From Maea johnstoni (taxonomy: Eukaryota; Annelida; Polychaeta; Spionida; Magelonidae): DNA of 64,000 bases. The position numbers were made by a program, and so were the translations under genes. Every line of letters starts with the position of its first letter. Positions within the stretch are counted from its first letter, which is position 1. Below are positions 46,683 to 60,332 of this stretch, one piece after another. The notes under the pieces are model-generated. The model saw nothing but the letters and a program-made list of their open reading frames with translations. It searched no databases and was not told where the DNA came from. The stretch covers positions 42,153,714 to 42,217,713 of the forward strand of contig OZ012685.1 of the NCBI GenBank assembly GCA_963942565.1, written 5' to 3'.

Positions 46683-48389
46683 GGCATGAATGGGTCAAAT
46701 GGCATCAGTTTCAACATCTTTGAAGGCACCAGTCCAATACTCCAATCATTCATCAAATGATGTCATTCATTTCTAGCATGACGAAATATCTATTCATCTT
46801 ATGTTGACTTAAAAACATCTAACAATATCTGTTGACCAGTAAACAATAAAAAGCTGTTCTGTGTGTTGTTCTATCTTGTTCAATTACCTGGTATAATCAT
46901 GTGCATTATTAGCATGAACTAAGCTTCTTTAAACTGAACTGAATGATATTCTTCACTTCACAATCATCAAGGGAATTCCAATGAGGTAACATTATTTTAT
47001 GATCAACATGACAGTAGAATAAGTCTATTCTGAGGAAATAGTGTTGACAATTTGATGGACAGTCCAAAAACAAAAAATATATATATATTGGGACCTATGA
47101 TGGTCTACTTTAGGCTTGTAGTACAAGTTGTACCCCAGCATATTGTAAATACATCAATGTTTCCAGTGTTCAAGCCAGGGATAAAAATTGGTAGCTGTAA
47201 AAATCTAGTAAGGTATAATTTTGTAAAAGGTGGAACATAGGTAGTAGTAAATGTTGAGTCAGGTTTGATGTTTGACATTGGTAGTTGCAAAAGTATAATG
47301 TTGTAATTAAAGATTGAACAATATGGTACCTGTAAGGGTCTTGTTAGACCAATAAAAATGATAAAATCTGAGGTACAATATGCATTGAATATAATGAAAA
47401 TCCGAACAAAGGACTTGCTACTTGTAAACTGGAGCAGTTGTCTCATGTCACTCTTCACACAGTGAACTAATGGTCTAACGATTTGAGAATGACCAACTGG
47501 CTTGCAGGTATGATACGGAAAAACAAGCACTTTACTTATCATTTCAATCAACCTTAATGTATGTTTATGAGAGCGTAATGTACCTAATGCTTTAAATTCA
47601 TTATTCTTTTAAAAATACCCTAAAAATCAAAACTAGGCTACCCATCTTTGGCCATTTTAATTGTGTTCTTTTCCAACTTTAACAAGGTACTATATATGAG
47701 GTGTTCAAATATACCAACCTGGTACATCTGCCACTTTCACAGCTCAATAATAATCAAGTAATTCATGATTTATTCCTTTCTAAACATTTGAATCTAAAAA
47801 CTAGACTTAGGCCTCAAGAGGTAATTTGGTTTTGTTTTGTTCCATTTTCTTCTAATATCTATTTAGCTACACAGAGCAGAGATAATTTGCATACCACATG
47901 AACTATCTTACCCCTGACTGGTAAAATGACTTTAATCAAGGAAATACATTGATAGATCATAAGCAAACTTACCAGGATAAAAATATATATTCATAAGAGC
48001 TTAAAATCTCACTTGAAATTTAGGACACTTACAAATAAAATGAAAATAAAAAGTGATAAAAAGATTTCTTCTGTTGATACGAGTATAACCATTTGGACAT
48101 AATGACCAAGTCATCCTTGCTATTTGTAGTAATTCGCCATCTCTAAAGATTACAACTAATGATTGTATGAATTCAAACTGTGGAATGTAGAAAACTTTTC
48201 ATAATGAGCGATACTTTTGAATACATGTTCAGGTATCAAAAGCACACAAAAAAAGTCATTTACAACATTGTACAAAGATTTGGTGTATGTATCCAAATAT
48301 CTCCCACATACAAATAGAAAATAGCATCCTCTCCTGAGTGGGAATACATCCTTTCTGTGGTAAAACTTTGATGTCCATTCCTATAGGAA
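46683..48389. other. Gene-free stretch; 3' flank or 3' UTR of the formin on the minus strand
   Basis: 46,683-47,020 is GFA-unit flank (compare 32,090-32,430). From about 47,020 to 48,389 no repeat is recognised; the part nearest 48,389 is expected to be 3' UTR of the minus-strand formin. A 148-codon minus-strand frame at 47,105-47,551 has no domain and lies in AT-rich sequence, so it is not called as a gene. Confidence 0.45.
47931..47936 (-). terminator. Possible poly(A) signal ATTAAA for the formin
   Basis: First ATTAAA on the minus strand noticed after the stop codon at 48,390, about 455 nt downstream. An AATAAA follows at 47,769-47,774, about 615 nt downstream. Either could be used; neither is proven. 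Confidence 0.3.
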
Positions 48390-48428
48390 CTAGTGTCTCT
48401 TATACATCATATTGTAGTGATGTGCTTT
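48390..48428 (-). CDS. Formin last coding exon
   Basis: KAHHYNMMYKRH and TAG follow a strong acceptor (TTGCTTCTTTTACAG) in phase 0. A basic 12-residue tail right after FH2 fits delphilin, which ends soon after FH2. Confidence 0.75.
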   Translation of the reverse strand, partial: KAHHYNMMYKRH

Positions 48429-51400
48429 CTGTAAAAGAAGCAAATATGAGAGTGTGAGAAGTCAGTTACATAGGGGGAGCGAATATCAGGGGTGCACCCC
48501 ATGACTGAGCAGTCTAGCAAGTTGCAACCTGCCTCCAACCATGTCTCCCATCTGAACAAAATCTATGAAATGTGAAAAAGTTGCCAATGACCTAGGGAGA
48601 GTCTATGATGTTTACCAGGTACTCCAGTTTTCACAATCACTACCATCATTATTTTGTACACTAAAAGTGACACTAACCAAAATCTATGCAATCAGAAAGA
48701 TAGGTTCACCTTATCTAGTTCAGACTTAGATGTTTGCATCACATATGCTATTCCTTATCACAACATATATTGATTCGAAATAGTTTGATAGAAATAAAAA
48801 GCAATGCAATTATTACATTTCTCTCTTTTATGCAAGGATTCCTTAATAGTATTCTAAATAAGATTTACTTCTTACCTCAAACTTTGAAATGAATTCGGCA
48901 AAAATGCCAAATATTTCTCCTGCACTGACTTTTTTGACCTCTGTCTCGCCAAAGTAGGTCACCATGGACTGGAACTCTTCCATGGTCGTTGCCTGAAGCC
49001 GGAACAGACTCTGGATCTCATCGGAGGCTGAGGATATGAAGTGCTGACAGTCATTCAGGAAATAATATACCCACAACAATGCCTCTCACCTATGCAAGGT
49101 ATAACCAGTGGTTCACATATATAGTGGGGCTGCTTACATTTAGTACCTTTTAAAATTGAGCACTCTTTTTTCATTCCTGTGCTCAGTAAATGTAACTTAA
49201 AATGTGTATGGATTTTAGTTATTTATGATTTCTAGTATATCCTCAAGTTTATTCAAGTGTATATGTGGGATTAGAGCTTATACAGCAGCTATATTCTATT
49301 GAGCAAAGTCAGACCTTATCATTAGAAATAATTTTTTTGTGGAATTTTTTTTGTGTGAATTTTTTTTTAAGTTTTAAGGTAAATGAAATAGCGAATTTGC
49401 AACAAAATTCTTAAGTAAAAGTTACCTAAATAATCTCATAAACTGAACTTTTTTGGATAAAAACTCTAGGAAATAATGTCACCAGAAACTTAAGTGGTGG
49501 AGAAATATTGAAGGAAATATGTATGCTTTTTGCTGTTTAAAACTTACTTACGTGGCATATTTGCCAATAAAGACTAGCAATCTATGGAATCTACCATGTT
49601 TCCTAATTCAAATTCTACCTACCCCAATGCAATTTTTAAAAGTGGGTCAAATTAGCAATAACTTATGCAATTTTTCAAATCCTGTACCAGATTAGAGTTG
49701 GATTAGTTTAATATCAGTGGTTTTACACCAATCAATTTATTTCTCAATATTTGTTCACTCACCTACCTGGCCTACCTTCATAATCTATGAAAGGAAGTCC
49801 ACTATCAAGACAAAAGAAAACTTGTATTATGACTGTATAAACAGTAAGTTTGAAGTATGCGTCACACATCTGGAATGGTTCAAACTCAAGAAGCCCATTT
49901 GATCCTCTCTCGCCCCCTCCCCCATCCTATATAAAGAATTATCTAATAACCATAAAAAGCAAACAAGGTCCAACCAACGCACAAGTTGATGCTAACCTAT
50001 AATCAGTTATTACCCCTGGCCATATTCTTTATGTAAATAGACATTGTAATAAAAGTGTGAACAGATCTGTGACTTGAACACCTCCTATTATGAACACACC
50101 CTGGTTGCATGTGTTCCTAATGCAGTAGAAAAGACCCCTGATATGTGAACACCCTCTTATGTAAACATCTTTTGTCCTGGTCCCAATACTGAGACCTTAT
50201 AATTAAGTTTCACTGTAATCAATACTATACAAAAGGAACCACCCGCTTATTTACAGCCAATGGTAAACTGTTAAAATTGTTATACAATGTGAAATTGTTA
50301 TACACCTAGTATACAATTGTTAGGATTGCAGTAAAGGATACACCCATGACATCTTGGAATTTGTCATTTGGCACGACTCTCTTCTTCTGGACTCCTCCTA
50401 TCTTATTTACAGCAGTTGAGATCTCCTAAAGAAAAAGAAAAGAATTGATTTGTCACAATAAGTGGCCATGATTTTGTTAACAGTGATAAGACTAATGATT
50501 TAAAATCAATTTAACAGCAGATATCCCTTATTTCCTACAAAAATTTAGTCAGATATTCTTTATGTATCACTTAGTTCCGACTTCTGCCAAAAGATGGCAC
50601 TTATTACACTTACCATGAAGTAAGTCTATCTGGTTTTGACAACCAAATCAATTTCTTCAAAGGATTTGCGGAAAATGAAAATATTGTACATAAACTCTTG
50701 ATACTTCATTACTAAAAGTTAAGGCTGAGGATAGACACAGCCTTCTGATCTCTATTATAGTTTCACAGCTTTCATTTCAAACAACTTTGTTTGGAGTATA
50801 AGAACTCAATAAATCTGCCATCTATTGGTAAACTTAGTAACTAAATATCAAGCATGAAACGGACAGTTTCTGTGGTTCCAACCTGATCTCATATTGAGAA
50901 AAAGCTGACGTAAATTCCTACCCTACACTCCTGTTTACTTTCTAAAGTATCTTCGTAGCTCTAACCACTTATTTTGACTATACATAGCCTCCTTACCCTC
51001 AGGGCTTAGCACATATTAACCCTTATGATGCTGATGGCTAATTTGGCCATTATAAAATGATGCAAAAATACTGAAATACGACTGAAACCCTGGTACATAG
51101 GTACTCATCTGAGAGCACTCAGCTAGAGCTATCCAATGAATACCAACATGACAGGGTTTAGATGATTTTCAAATATCTTTGTAAACCCATTTTTTGGACA
51201 AAAGTAGCCTCAGCATTGGAAGGGTTAAGGCATAGAGTAGGTTCAGCACCAGCTTACCTGTAGTACCTTTCTCAGATCTCCAAGGTCTTGAGCAATCTGG
51301 TCATGAGATACTAGAGAAACAAAATGAAGTGAGATTACATAAAACCAGTACTTATAAAATTCATAACCTTGTGTTCCTAATGGGAACACTAGATAGATAA

Positions 51401-54400
51401 GGACCTGTATTCTGAAAAGAAGATCAAGGAGTAAAATTTAAACATCCCCTTATGTTAATGCTGAATAAAAACCTATTTATAAGTTTTAAAAAACTTTAAA
51501 TGCTTTGCTTGAAGCTTAGAGTGCCCACCAAAAAGGTGTTTCCTTAAGAGAGAAAAGCAAACATGCTAATGCAAGTTATGCATGTTAATTGATCTACATC
51601 TACTGTAAATATATGTGTGCAAAGAATATGTCATGATGAGAATAAATTACAATTCTGATTTAATACCTTTTAATTTCAAATGAAGTAATGAATAATGTTT
51701 GAATGGTGAGATGCCATAAGGTAAGTTTTTTTTTCAACAGCTTGTAGTGGACACCAGAAATGCTACATGAAGTCCAGAATTTCCATATTTTACAAATCAT
51801 TCAAAGATATTATTTCAAATTTACAGAAAAAAGAAAAATTAGGAGCTTTGTCAAAAACTATACTCTATCAAAACTCACATGCTAAATATCCTTCTACAAA
51901 AGCCAAATAATAAGTAAATAAGATTAGTGCCACTAAAACAACTAAGGTTCACAACATTGTAAAGCTCTAGTGCATATGTGTCATTTCATATTCAATATGG
52001 ATAAAATAACTATTGAGAGGCAAAAAGCAAAAAATTGAAAAGAATAAAAAAGAATTGAGAAGGGTGTTTTCAATCAAATTCTTGTGTCTAGGTTCACATA
52101 CAGAATGTTTAGGGAAAAAATAAAACTTAAAAAAAACAAAACAAATTGTGTAAACAATGACCGCTAGATTCCTGGATTGTTTCAAAATGTATTCTAAATC
52201 CAGGCAACATTTGTCAGAGATATAATATCATATCTCCAGGCGTAGTGGATTAACAGTACAGGGAAGATAATAAGGAAAAGTTCAGGCTACAATGTTCAAA
52301 GTGATGATTGCTATATACCTTTAAGTGCAACTCTTGCAGTTACAAGGAATATTTCAAGAAAAAAACTTACAAATGGAGTGATTAGATTGCCCTTTTTTAC
52401 GCAACTACAATATTATTATTGATCTTCCCAATACTTTATCCTTTAACCCTTATTCCGCTGAGGCGTATTTGACCAATAAAAAATGATGAAAAAACCTTAA
52501 AAATGACTGAAACCCTGACACATGGGTACTCACCTGATAGTACTCTGAGACAGCTGTCCGATGAATACCAACGTGACAGTGTCTCAATATTTTTCAAAAA
52601 TCTTTGCGTCCTTGTCGTTTGGACGAAAGTAGCCTCAGCATTAGAAGGGTTAATCAAAGAAATCTCTAAGTTAATATGTAAGGAGTGAGTATAGGCATGC
52701 CACTACAATAATGTAATTTGCAGGATGAACATAGCTAGCAGTGGTAGGAACTATTTAGCCAATAATTCCAGGTCAACTTACTTGATGCTGTCACTGAAAA
52801 CAATCAGAAGTCACAAGTCAATATTTTTGTTACAGGTACAGGATGAAATAGCATATTCTCATCATCCCAGGGAACCTTATTTTTTTCTCAAAATGATAAA
52901 TCAGTCATGAAAAAATATCTATAAAACAGTAAACCAGTACTCATAGCTAGGGTTCTACATCAGTATCCAGAAAACATGAACTCTGCTGAAAAAATCTAAC
53001 CCAATTTGATTTTTTTTGGTAAATTATTATTTGAAAAATATGTAAGTTCAACAATTGAAACTAACAATAGAAACTTCTAGCTGACATACTCTCTGTGCAA
53101 AATCCCAGCAAATGCCTCATAGAATTACATTTGGTTGACCAATGATGATCTTCAATCTACAAAGGGGATGTTTTTCAGCATCCAACAATGCAAATGACAT
53201 TGTGTCCTCCCTCTGCATAAATATTCCACTGTGATGCATCGATTGACTTTGTACTTATTTTCCTGATAATTCTGTTATTTCGTCATGCATACGAGTAAGG
53301 CCCATCTTTAGCAGAATCTGACATTGCACTAATTTCTCCCTTGACTTTTATATTCCTCTTCCTATATTCCTATCCTGATACCCACCAAGATCCTCCTGCT
53401 GTGCTTGACATTGTAGTAATTTCTCTGCCTATATACCTATCCTGATACCCCATGAGACCTATGCAGCATACACCCTTTTGTATCTGACACTTCAGTCACT
53501 TAAACAATGATATATTCCTCCCCCTATATTCCTATCCTTATTCTTTAAGATGCAGCAGACGACATTGCAGTAATCAAACCTATGACATTCCCCCTTCTAT
53601 ATTCATTTAGCTATTCACCATGAAACCCAGATTTTGTCGAGTCTGACATTGCAATAATTTAACTTATGACTTATTTCTCCTGCTATATTTCTATTCCTAC
53701 TCCCTGTAAGACCCACATTTTGCAGGATCTGGAAATTTGCAGTAACTTCACCATTGAATTATTTTGAAGTAATTTAACCAATAACATATTTCTCCTCCTA
53801 TATTTCTATTCCTACTCCCTCTAAGACCCATCTTTTACAGCATCTGACATTGCAGTAACTCAACCAATAAATTATATTTCTCCTGTTTCTATTCCCACTC
53901 CATGTGAAACCCACCTTTTGCAGCATCTGACATTGCGGTAATTTAACCAATGACTTATTTTTCCTCCTATATCTCTATTCCTACTCCCTGTAAGACCCAC
54001 CCTTTGCGGCATCTGACATTGCAGTAATTAAACCAATGACTTATATTTCTTCTCGTATATCTCTATTCCTACTCGCTGTAAGACCTACCTAATGCAGAAT
54101 TTGACATTTCAGTAATTTAACTAATGACTTATACTTCTCCTCCTATATTTCTATTCCTACTCCCTCTAAGACCCATCTTTTACAGCATCTGACATGGCAA
54201 TAATTTAACCAAGGCCTTTCATTTCTCCTCCTACATTTCTATTCCTACTCCCTGTAAGACCGACCTTTACAGGATTTGGCACTTTGCAGTAATTTGACCG
54301 ATGACTTATTTTTCTATATTTCTATTCTGACTCCCTGTAAGGCCCTTTTTGCAGCATCTGACATTGCAGTTATTTAACCAATGACTTATATTTCTTCTCC

Positions 54401-57400
54401 TATATCTCTATTCCTCCTCTCTGCAAGACCTACCTAATGCAGAATCTGACATTTCAGTAATTTAACAAATGACTTGTACTTCTCCTCCTATATTTCTATT
54501 TCTACTCCCTCTATGACCCATTTTTTGCAGCATCTGACATTGCAGTAATATAATGAATGAATTATTTTGAAGTTATCTAACTAATGACTTATTTCTGCTC
54601 AGGATCAATAGGACTATATCTCTATTCCTACTCCGTGTAAGACCCACCTTTTGCAGCATCTGACTTTGCAGTTACTTATCCTATGACTTATTTCTCCTCC
54701 TACATTTCTATTCCTACTCCCTGTAAAACCCACCTTTACGGAACCTGGCACTTTGCAGTAATTTAACCGATGACTTATTTTTCCTATGTTTCTATTCCGA
54801 CTCCATGTAAAGCCCTTTTTTTGCAGCATCTGACATTGCAAGAATTTTACCAATGGATTATTTTGAAGTAATTTAACAAATGAATTATTTCTCCTCCTAT
54901 ATCTCTATTCCTGCTCCCTGTAAGACCCACCTTTTGCGGCATCTGGCACTGTAGGCATATCCTCACTCATGTTCAGGCACTCGGGCATCTTCGTATAAAC
55001 AGCATCCGCCAAAACATGCAGGAATGTAGACTTGTTGTCAGTAGTTTTGGTCATATCCAACTATAAAACACATCAATATACATTTGATGACTTACAGGCA
55101 TTTTCCAATGTAATGTAATAAATTTCCATTTCTATGTTTAACTTGTAGAAAGATTGACCCTAAATGAAGTACACTTTCCACAAATATCAAATGAAAATGC
55201 AGTTTTCAGTATTTATTTGCATAGTTAAGTAAGTTTGGTTGATATTTTTAGTTCTGAATAAGGTTATATCATTAAGGGAAGGCAAATTGATCTCAACAGC
55301 CCTATTGCCTATATCAAGAGAAACTGTATAATGCTTTTGTTTCAGATCAGTAAGCTATTCAGAAATGATAAGACAAACAATGAGTTGATGCTATTGTTCT
55401 AACTGTTAACTACTTACCTGTGAAAGGAATGTGATTTTGAAGGCAGTGGCTTGTCCCACTCTTGTATTACCCTTGTTCATATGGTTCCCCATAGCAAGCA
55501 CCAACTGAAAATATCAATGTAACATGTGCTTTATAAAAAGCATTTTTTCTAAATTTCCTGAAACCTTAAATCTGACTTAACTGAATACTAATACATTATT
55601 ATGATTTAAACATTGTAACATGTACTTTATAAAAAAAAGCATTTTTTTCTATATTTCCTGAAACCTCAAATCTCTAACTTAACTGAAAAGGTATGCACTG
55701 CTATGATTAAATCATTGAAACACGCACTGTATAAAAAGCATTTTCTCTCAAAATGTCCCGAAATCTTAAATCTCTAACTCAACTGAGTATGTATGCACTG
55801 CTAGGGCTTTCAATCTGTGGATATTCCTAACACACTTGGGCCTTCTGACTTCCCAGCACAGTTAGGCAGTACAGAAAAAATTAGGAACATGGGGTTATCC
55901 AATTAAGAGAGGGTGTTCCCAGGTAGAGACCAATTACATGATTAGTTTAATGCAGGTGAAGAGTTTGTCAAAATCAAACCCACCCAACCTTTTCCAAATG
56001 TACCATGCAAATTCCCAGCAAAATTCTTTGACATTCTTACCAACAATGTAAAATGAACCTTTTCTATTCACCAGTTGGCCAGTACCACTGGTATATACAG
56101 GCAAACTTGCATATGGCAAACTCAATGGGACCAGGAAAATTGGTAATTTGTCATATGCAAATTCACACCTCAATATAAATGTCTCATGTACCATAAAACA
56201 ATCCAAAATATTTATTTGAAGCACGGATGAGCGTATGAATATGACTTTAAGATTTATTATCTGTACTTACCTCTAAAATTTTTGCCAGTTTTTTGCTCCT
56301 ACGTAGCTCTGTAGAAGCCTTCCTGATATATTTTAGGCACTGTGATTAATCAAACAAATATAATATCAAATACAAGTCTAATTTTTATATGGAATAATTA
56401 TATGTCATTTACCACACAGATATAAAAAGAAATGCATTAACTGAATAAAAAACACTGAAATAGGAAGCATTAAATCATTGTAAATAGCATATTTGAATGA
56501 GAAAGGGTGCCTAACTAACAGCTCTCAAAATATTTTCCCAAGTTATGCCTCATTATCTGTAAAACTCTTAAAAGATACCATAGATTATGTTGATCATTTA
56601 CAAGACACTCTAAGCATTAATGGGTTAAGGTGTGGACATAGTGATTTAGACAAGCAAGCTATTCATATAGCAAACACTTAACTCATTCTTGCCTGTGGCA
56701 GCCAAAACCAGCTGACTATGTGTGTAATATATTTAAGCAATATCAGAAATTTTTTCAAGGAGTGTTGTTCATTAAAACTCTATCTACAACTCTCATACAG
56801 ATTGTTTGCAAATTCATTCAGTCATGTCTTAGCTTTAATATGGCCGAAAAAGTGACAAAAAAACAAAATTCAGGTGGATGCAAATATGTGCCTCTCACCT
56901 CTTTGACTTCCTCCACTTTCTCAGCAAAGTTTGCCTTGAAGAACATGGCCTTCAGACGCTGCTCAAATCCCTGGACGCGGCTGATATGGAAAAGGAACTG
57001 ATCGGCCTTGCTTAGCTGGTCTAGCTCACCATTGTACGAGTCATACAGGCCCAACTGCAATCAACGACAAACAACAGGTTAACATAATGGAAAACTACTC
57101 CTTGCTTAGCTGGTCTAGCTCACCATTGTACGAGTCATACAGGCCCAACTGCAATCAACGACAAACAACAGGTTAACATAATGGAAAACTACTCCTTGCT
57201 TAGCTGGTCTAGCTCACCATTGTACGAGTCATACAGGCCCAACTGCAATCAAAGACAAACAATAGGTTAAAACAATAGAATACTACATTAATCGTTTCAC
57301 CTTATCATAGACATTTCTCCAAGGTTAACTCATGTCATTGGTCAATTACTTTTGTGTGGGAGGCCACCATCAAGTGCTTTTAACATTGGATATACATGTA

Positions 57401-60292
57401 GAAGCTCTGACTAATACCTCACCTCTGCACAGGTCTGGCGTGGCCTGCCGCTTTAAAGACACCTGGCTCTGAAGACTCTCAATATTCGAGTCCAATAAGG
57501 TCCTCATTAGTGGGTTGGCCTGGTCGCTTTACATACGTGGGGCATTGTGAGATGCTGTAAATGAAGTCTTTGCAACTTAAGATACTGCATAGGCTACTCA
57601 TAAGAAGAAAGGAACAAATTTTTTCCAGGGTTCGCTAGGTATCCATCTCATTGCGATATAAACTCAATTGTTAAAAAGACAATGTAATTCCTAAGGAATC
57701 TGTTTGCTTACCTCGTGTTGGTCTGGGGAATAGGCAAGGATCTGCTTGAGGAGTTCAGGGGTCAGTAACTCCTCATCCATGACATACAACGATTGCTTGA
57801 TATCCTCTATGGGCATCTTCAGATGACCCAGTAAAATAGCTAAACAATAGAAAAAGGTAAGATGCATGAGTTGATGAGAAATGATAAGGTAATAGGCATC
57901 TTGAAATGACCCAGCAAAGTAGCCATTGTAAACAATGATCAATAAGAAACAATAGCTCAGTAAGAAACAAATTGAGTTTATACCCTTCAAGAGAATTACT
58001 ACATGAGTTACAACAAATACATATTTGAACATATTGAAAATTAAATCACAGTATTAGCGGAAAGAATCAAAAATGTGTAAAATGTTCCATAAGCGTATCT
58101 GTTGTTCATCTCCAACTTTATAATTCATTTTTTTACCACATATTTCAAAGACGAAAAAATACAAAAAATATAATCTTCTTACAGAATTTTGCAGCACATT
58201 AACATGTGAATCAGGAGTCACCTCTAACCATTAGTTATTTATAGTAGAATATTCATCATTAACGAAAGTAGTGCATTTATGCAGAGAATAAATAACAAAT
58301 TGCTAAATATTTCCATCATTTATTCTTTTCCATGGCTTTTATTTTACTTACAAATATTGTATGCTTTCTTTGGTGCTAAAATACACACTTCCTTCTTCCT
58401 ACCCTCTCTAAATGATTCAGCTGCAATGGAAATAATATCATGATTCATTAATATCAACATTTGAAAGTAATATGTAATAACACATAACTTGAATACCTTC
58501 TTTAGTAAACATGACATACTTTTTTGAAATTAGAACTTTCAAAATTAAAACTAACTCTTATTATATATCAAACGAAGCATGTGTATGATGCCAAACCGTC
58601 ATATGCTGGTTTTTTACTTCATCAAAAAATAGTTTCTCAAACCTAAGGGAAACATATTGTATTATAATGTTTTATAATGCATATAACATTGCTTTGGATA
58701 ATGCCAATGAAAATAAAGCTGATTCTCATAAGAATGTCATCCCTTGTTTGTTAAAAAAAATATTCTGTTATTGAGTAATTCATTCTTAGGCCTAAGGCCA
58801 ATGTACATATTTTTGCATGTTAAGGCTCAGTTGATGTCCTAACATTTACAGATAACTGTATATACTAACACATCTACCTAGAAGTTCTTAGAGGTAACCC
58901 AATCAGGACTATTCACATGGATGAAATCATTTGGAAATGTCTTGATAATAAAGCAATATCTTACAAAATATGACTGAAATTTATCGTTCCTGTTGCTTTT
59001 TAAAATCCCTGTTCAAATACTTTTTCGCATATTACTCCTATCAGAGAGTTCATTCAGTGGTCACGCCATGTGCAAACCTGATGCAAATGGGTCAACTCTA
59101 TATATACAAAAGTTTCAACTACCTAGAAAGTACTCACATATCTTTGTCTTTTTAGTGCTGAACTGTTGTTCAAGCTCTAAATACTTGACCACATCATCCA
59201 GGTAATCACTGTCACCAATCTGAAAATGTAAAGGTAGGGAATATTGTGAGACCTGACTGACCAACAAAGGACAAGAGCCCCTAGGCTACCAAACATTTCA
59301 TTGGCCCAGAAAAAAATGAGACTAGTAAGCAATGCTGCACTATTTATACATTTATATCGAGAAAGATAACATTATTTTATTGAACAAATACAGCAATTGT
59401 CAGCTTCAATATGGTGCATTCAAAAATATTGTATTTCACTTCAAAAGGTCTTGCAGCACTTAGAATTTGGACTAAGCTGGCTTCACTTACCAGGCCTCAA
59501 CGCTAACTCAAAATGATACTGGCCCAGAAGGACCAGTAACACCTAGCATCTACTGGTCCTGCAAAATGTTTACTGGTCCTACATTTTTTCTTAAACATAA
59601 AAAGAAAGAATATTGCATAAGATTCACCAAAACATTTATCTTTATAAATTTTATCTTCATTTATTTCAAAAACAATTGGGGACATTCTCAGGGGGAAAGT
59701 TTTTAACAAGAATGTCTCCAAATGTTTTCTGGCCCTGTAGGACCAGTTGAAGTCTTTTTTTACTGGCCCGAAGCTGTTTTTGGGAATTTTTACTGGCCTG
59801 GGGCCATAGGTTCACCCTTAGCGTCGAGCCCTGCTTACAACTTTCTCACATGCTTCTGTCTGGATTCCCACCTCATGACTATTTGCAGCATTGAGAGACA
59901 GCAAGCAGTTGAAGCACAGTGCTATCAGGACTCAGCTATGGGGGTAGCCCCCTTAACATGCTAAGAACAAATCAATCTTTGTGGCTACTAATTTAAGGGT
60001 ATATCATTCTTTGCAATACTAATGGCACTCCCCATATGGTAATATCAGTAAGGTTACCTTTGCTTATTGTTTTAAAACCATGCAATGCATTATAGACGCA
60101 TTCATTCCTTGATCTCAAGCCAGTGGTTACCTACGACGATTACCTTTCTATTGTGAAAAAAAAACAATGCTTGTTCTTTTGTATGATTTATGAGAAGTTA
60201 TAACAACATTTCAATGTAGTTTATGATAATTATGGAACTAGAACTAGGGGTATTGTTAATGTAGAAATACAGCAGAAGTGTGCAAATAATTG

Positions 60293-60332
<40 letters not shown>

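Noticed and set aside
47105-47551. 148-codon minus-strand frame
   Set aside because: AT-rich, no domain recognised, lies downstream of the formin stop; no splice or start context supports a gene.
53300-54930. Regularly spaced repeats considered as a CRISPR-like array
   Set aside because: Repeats are degenerate, spacers are also repeated, the sequence is eukaryotic intron, and the units derive from an exon edge.
57400-57560. GC-richer intronic segment considered as a possible RNA gene or extra exon
   Set aside because: Formin phases are continuous without it and no structured RNA family is recognisable.
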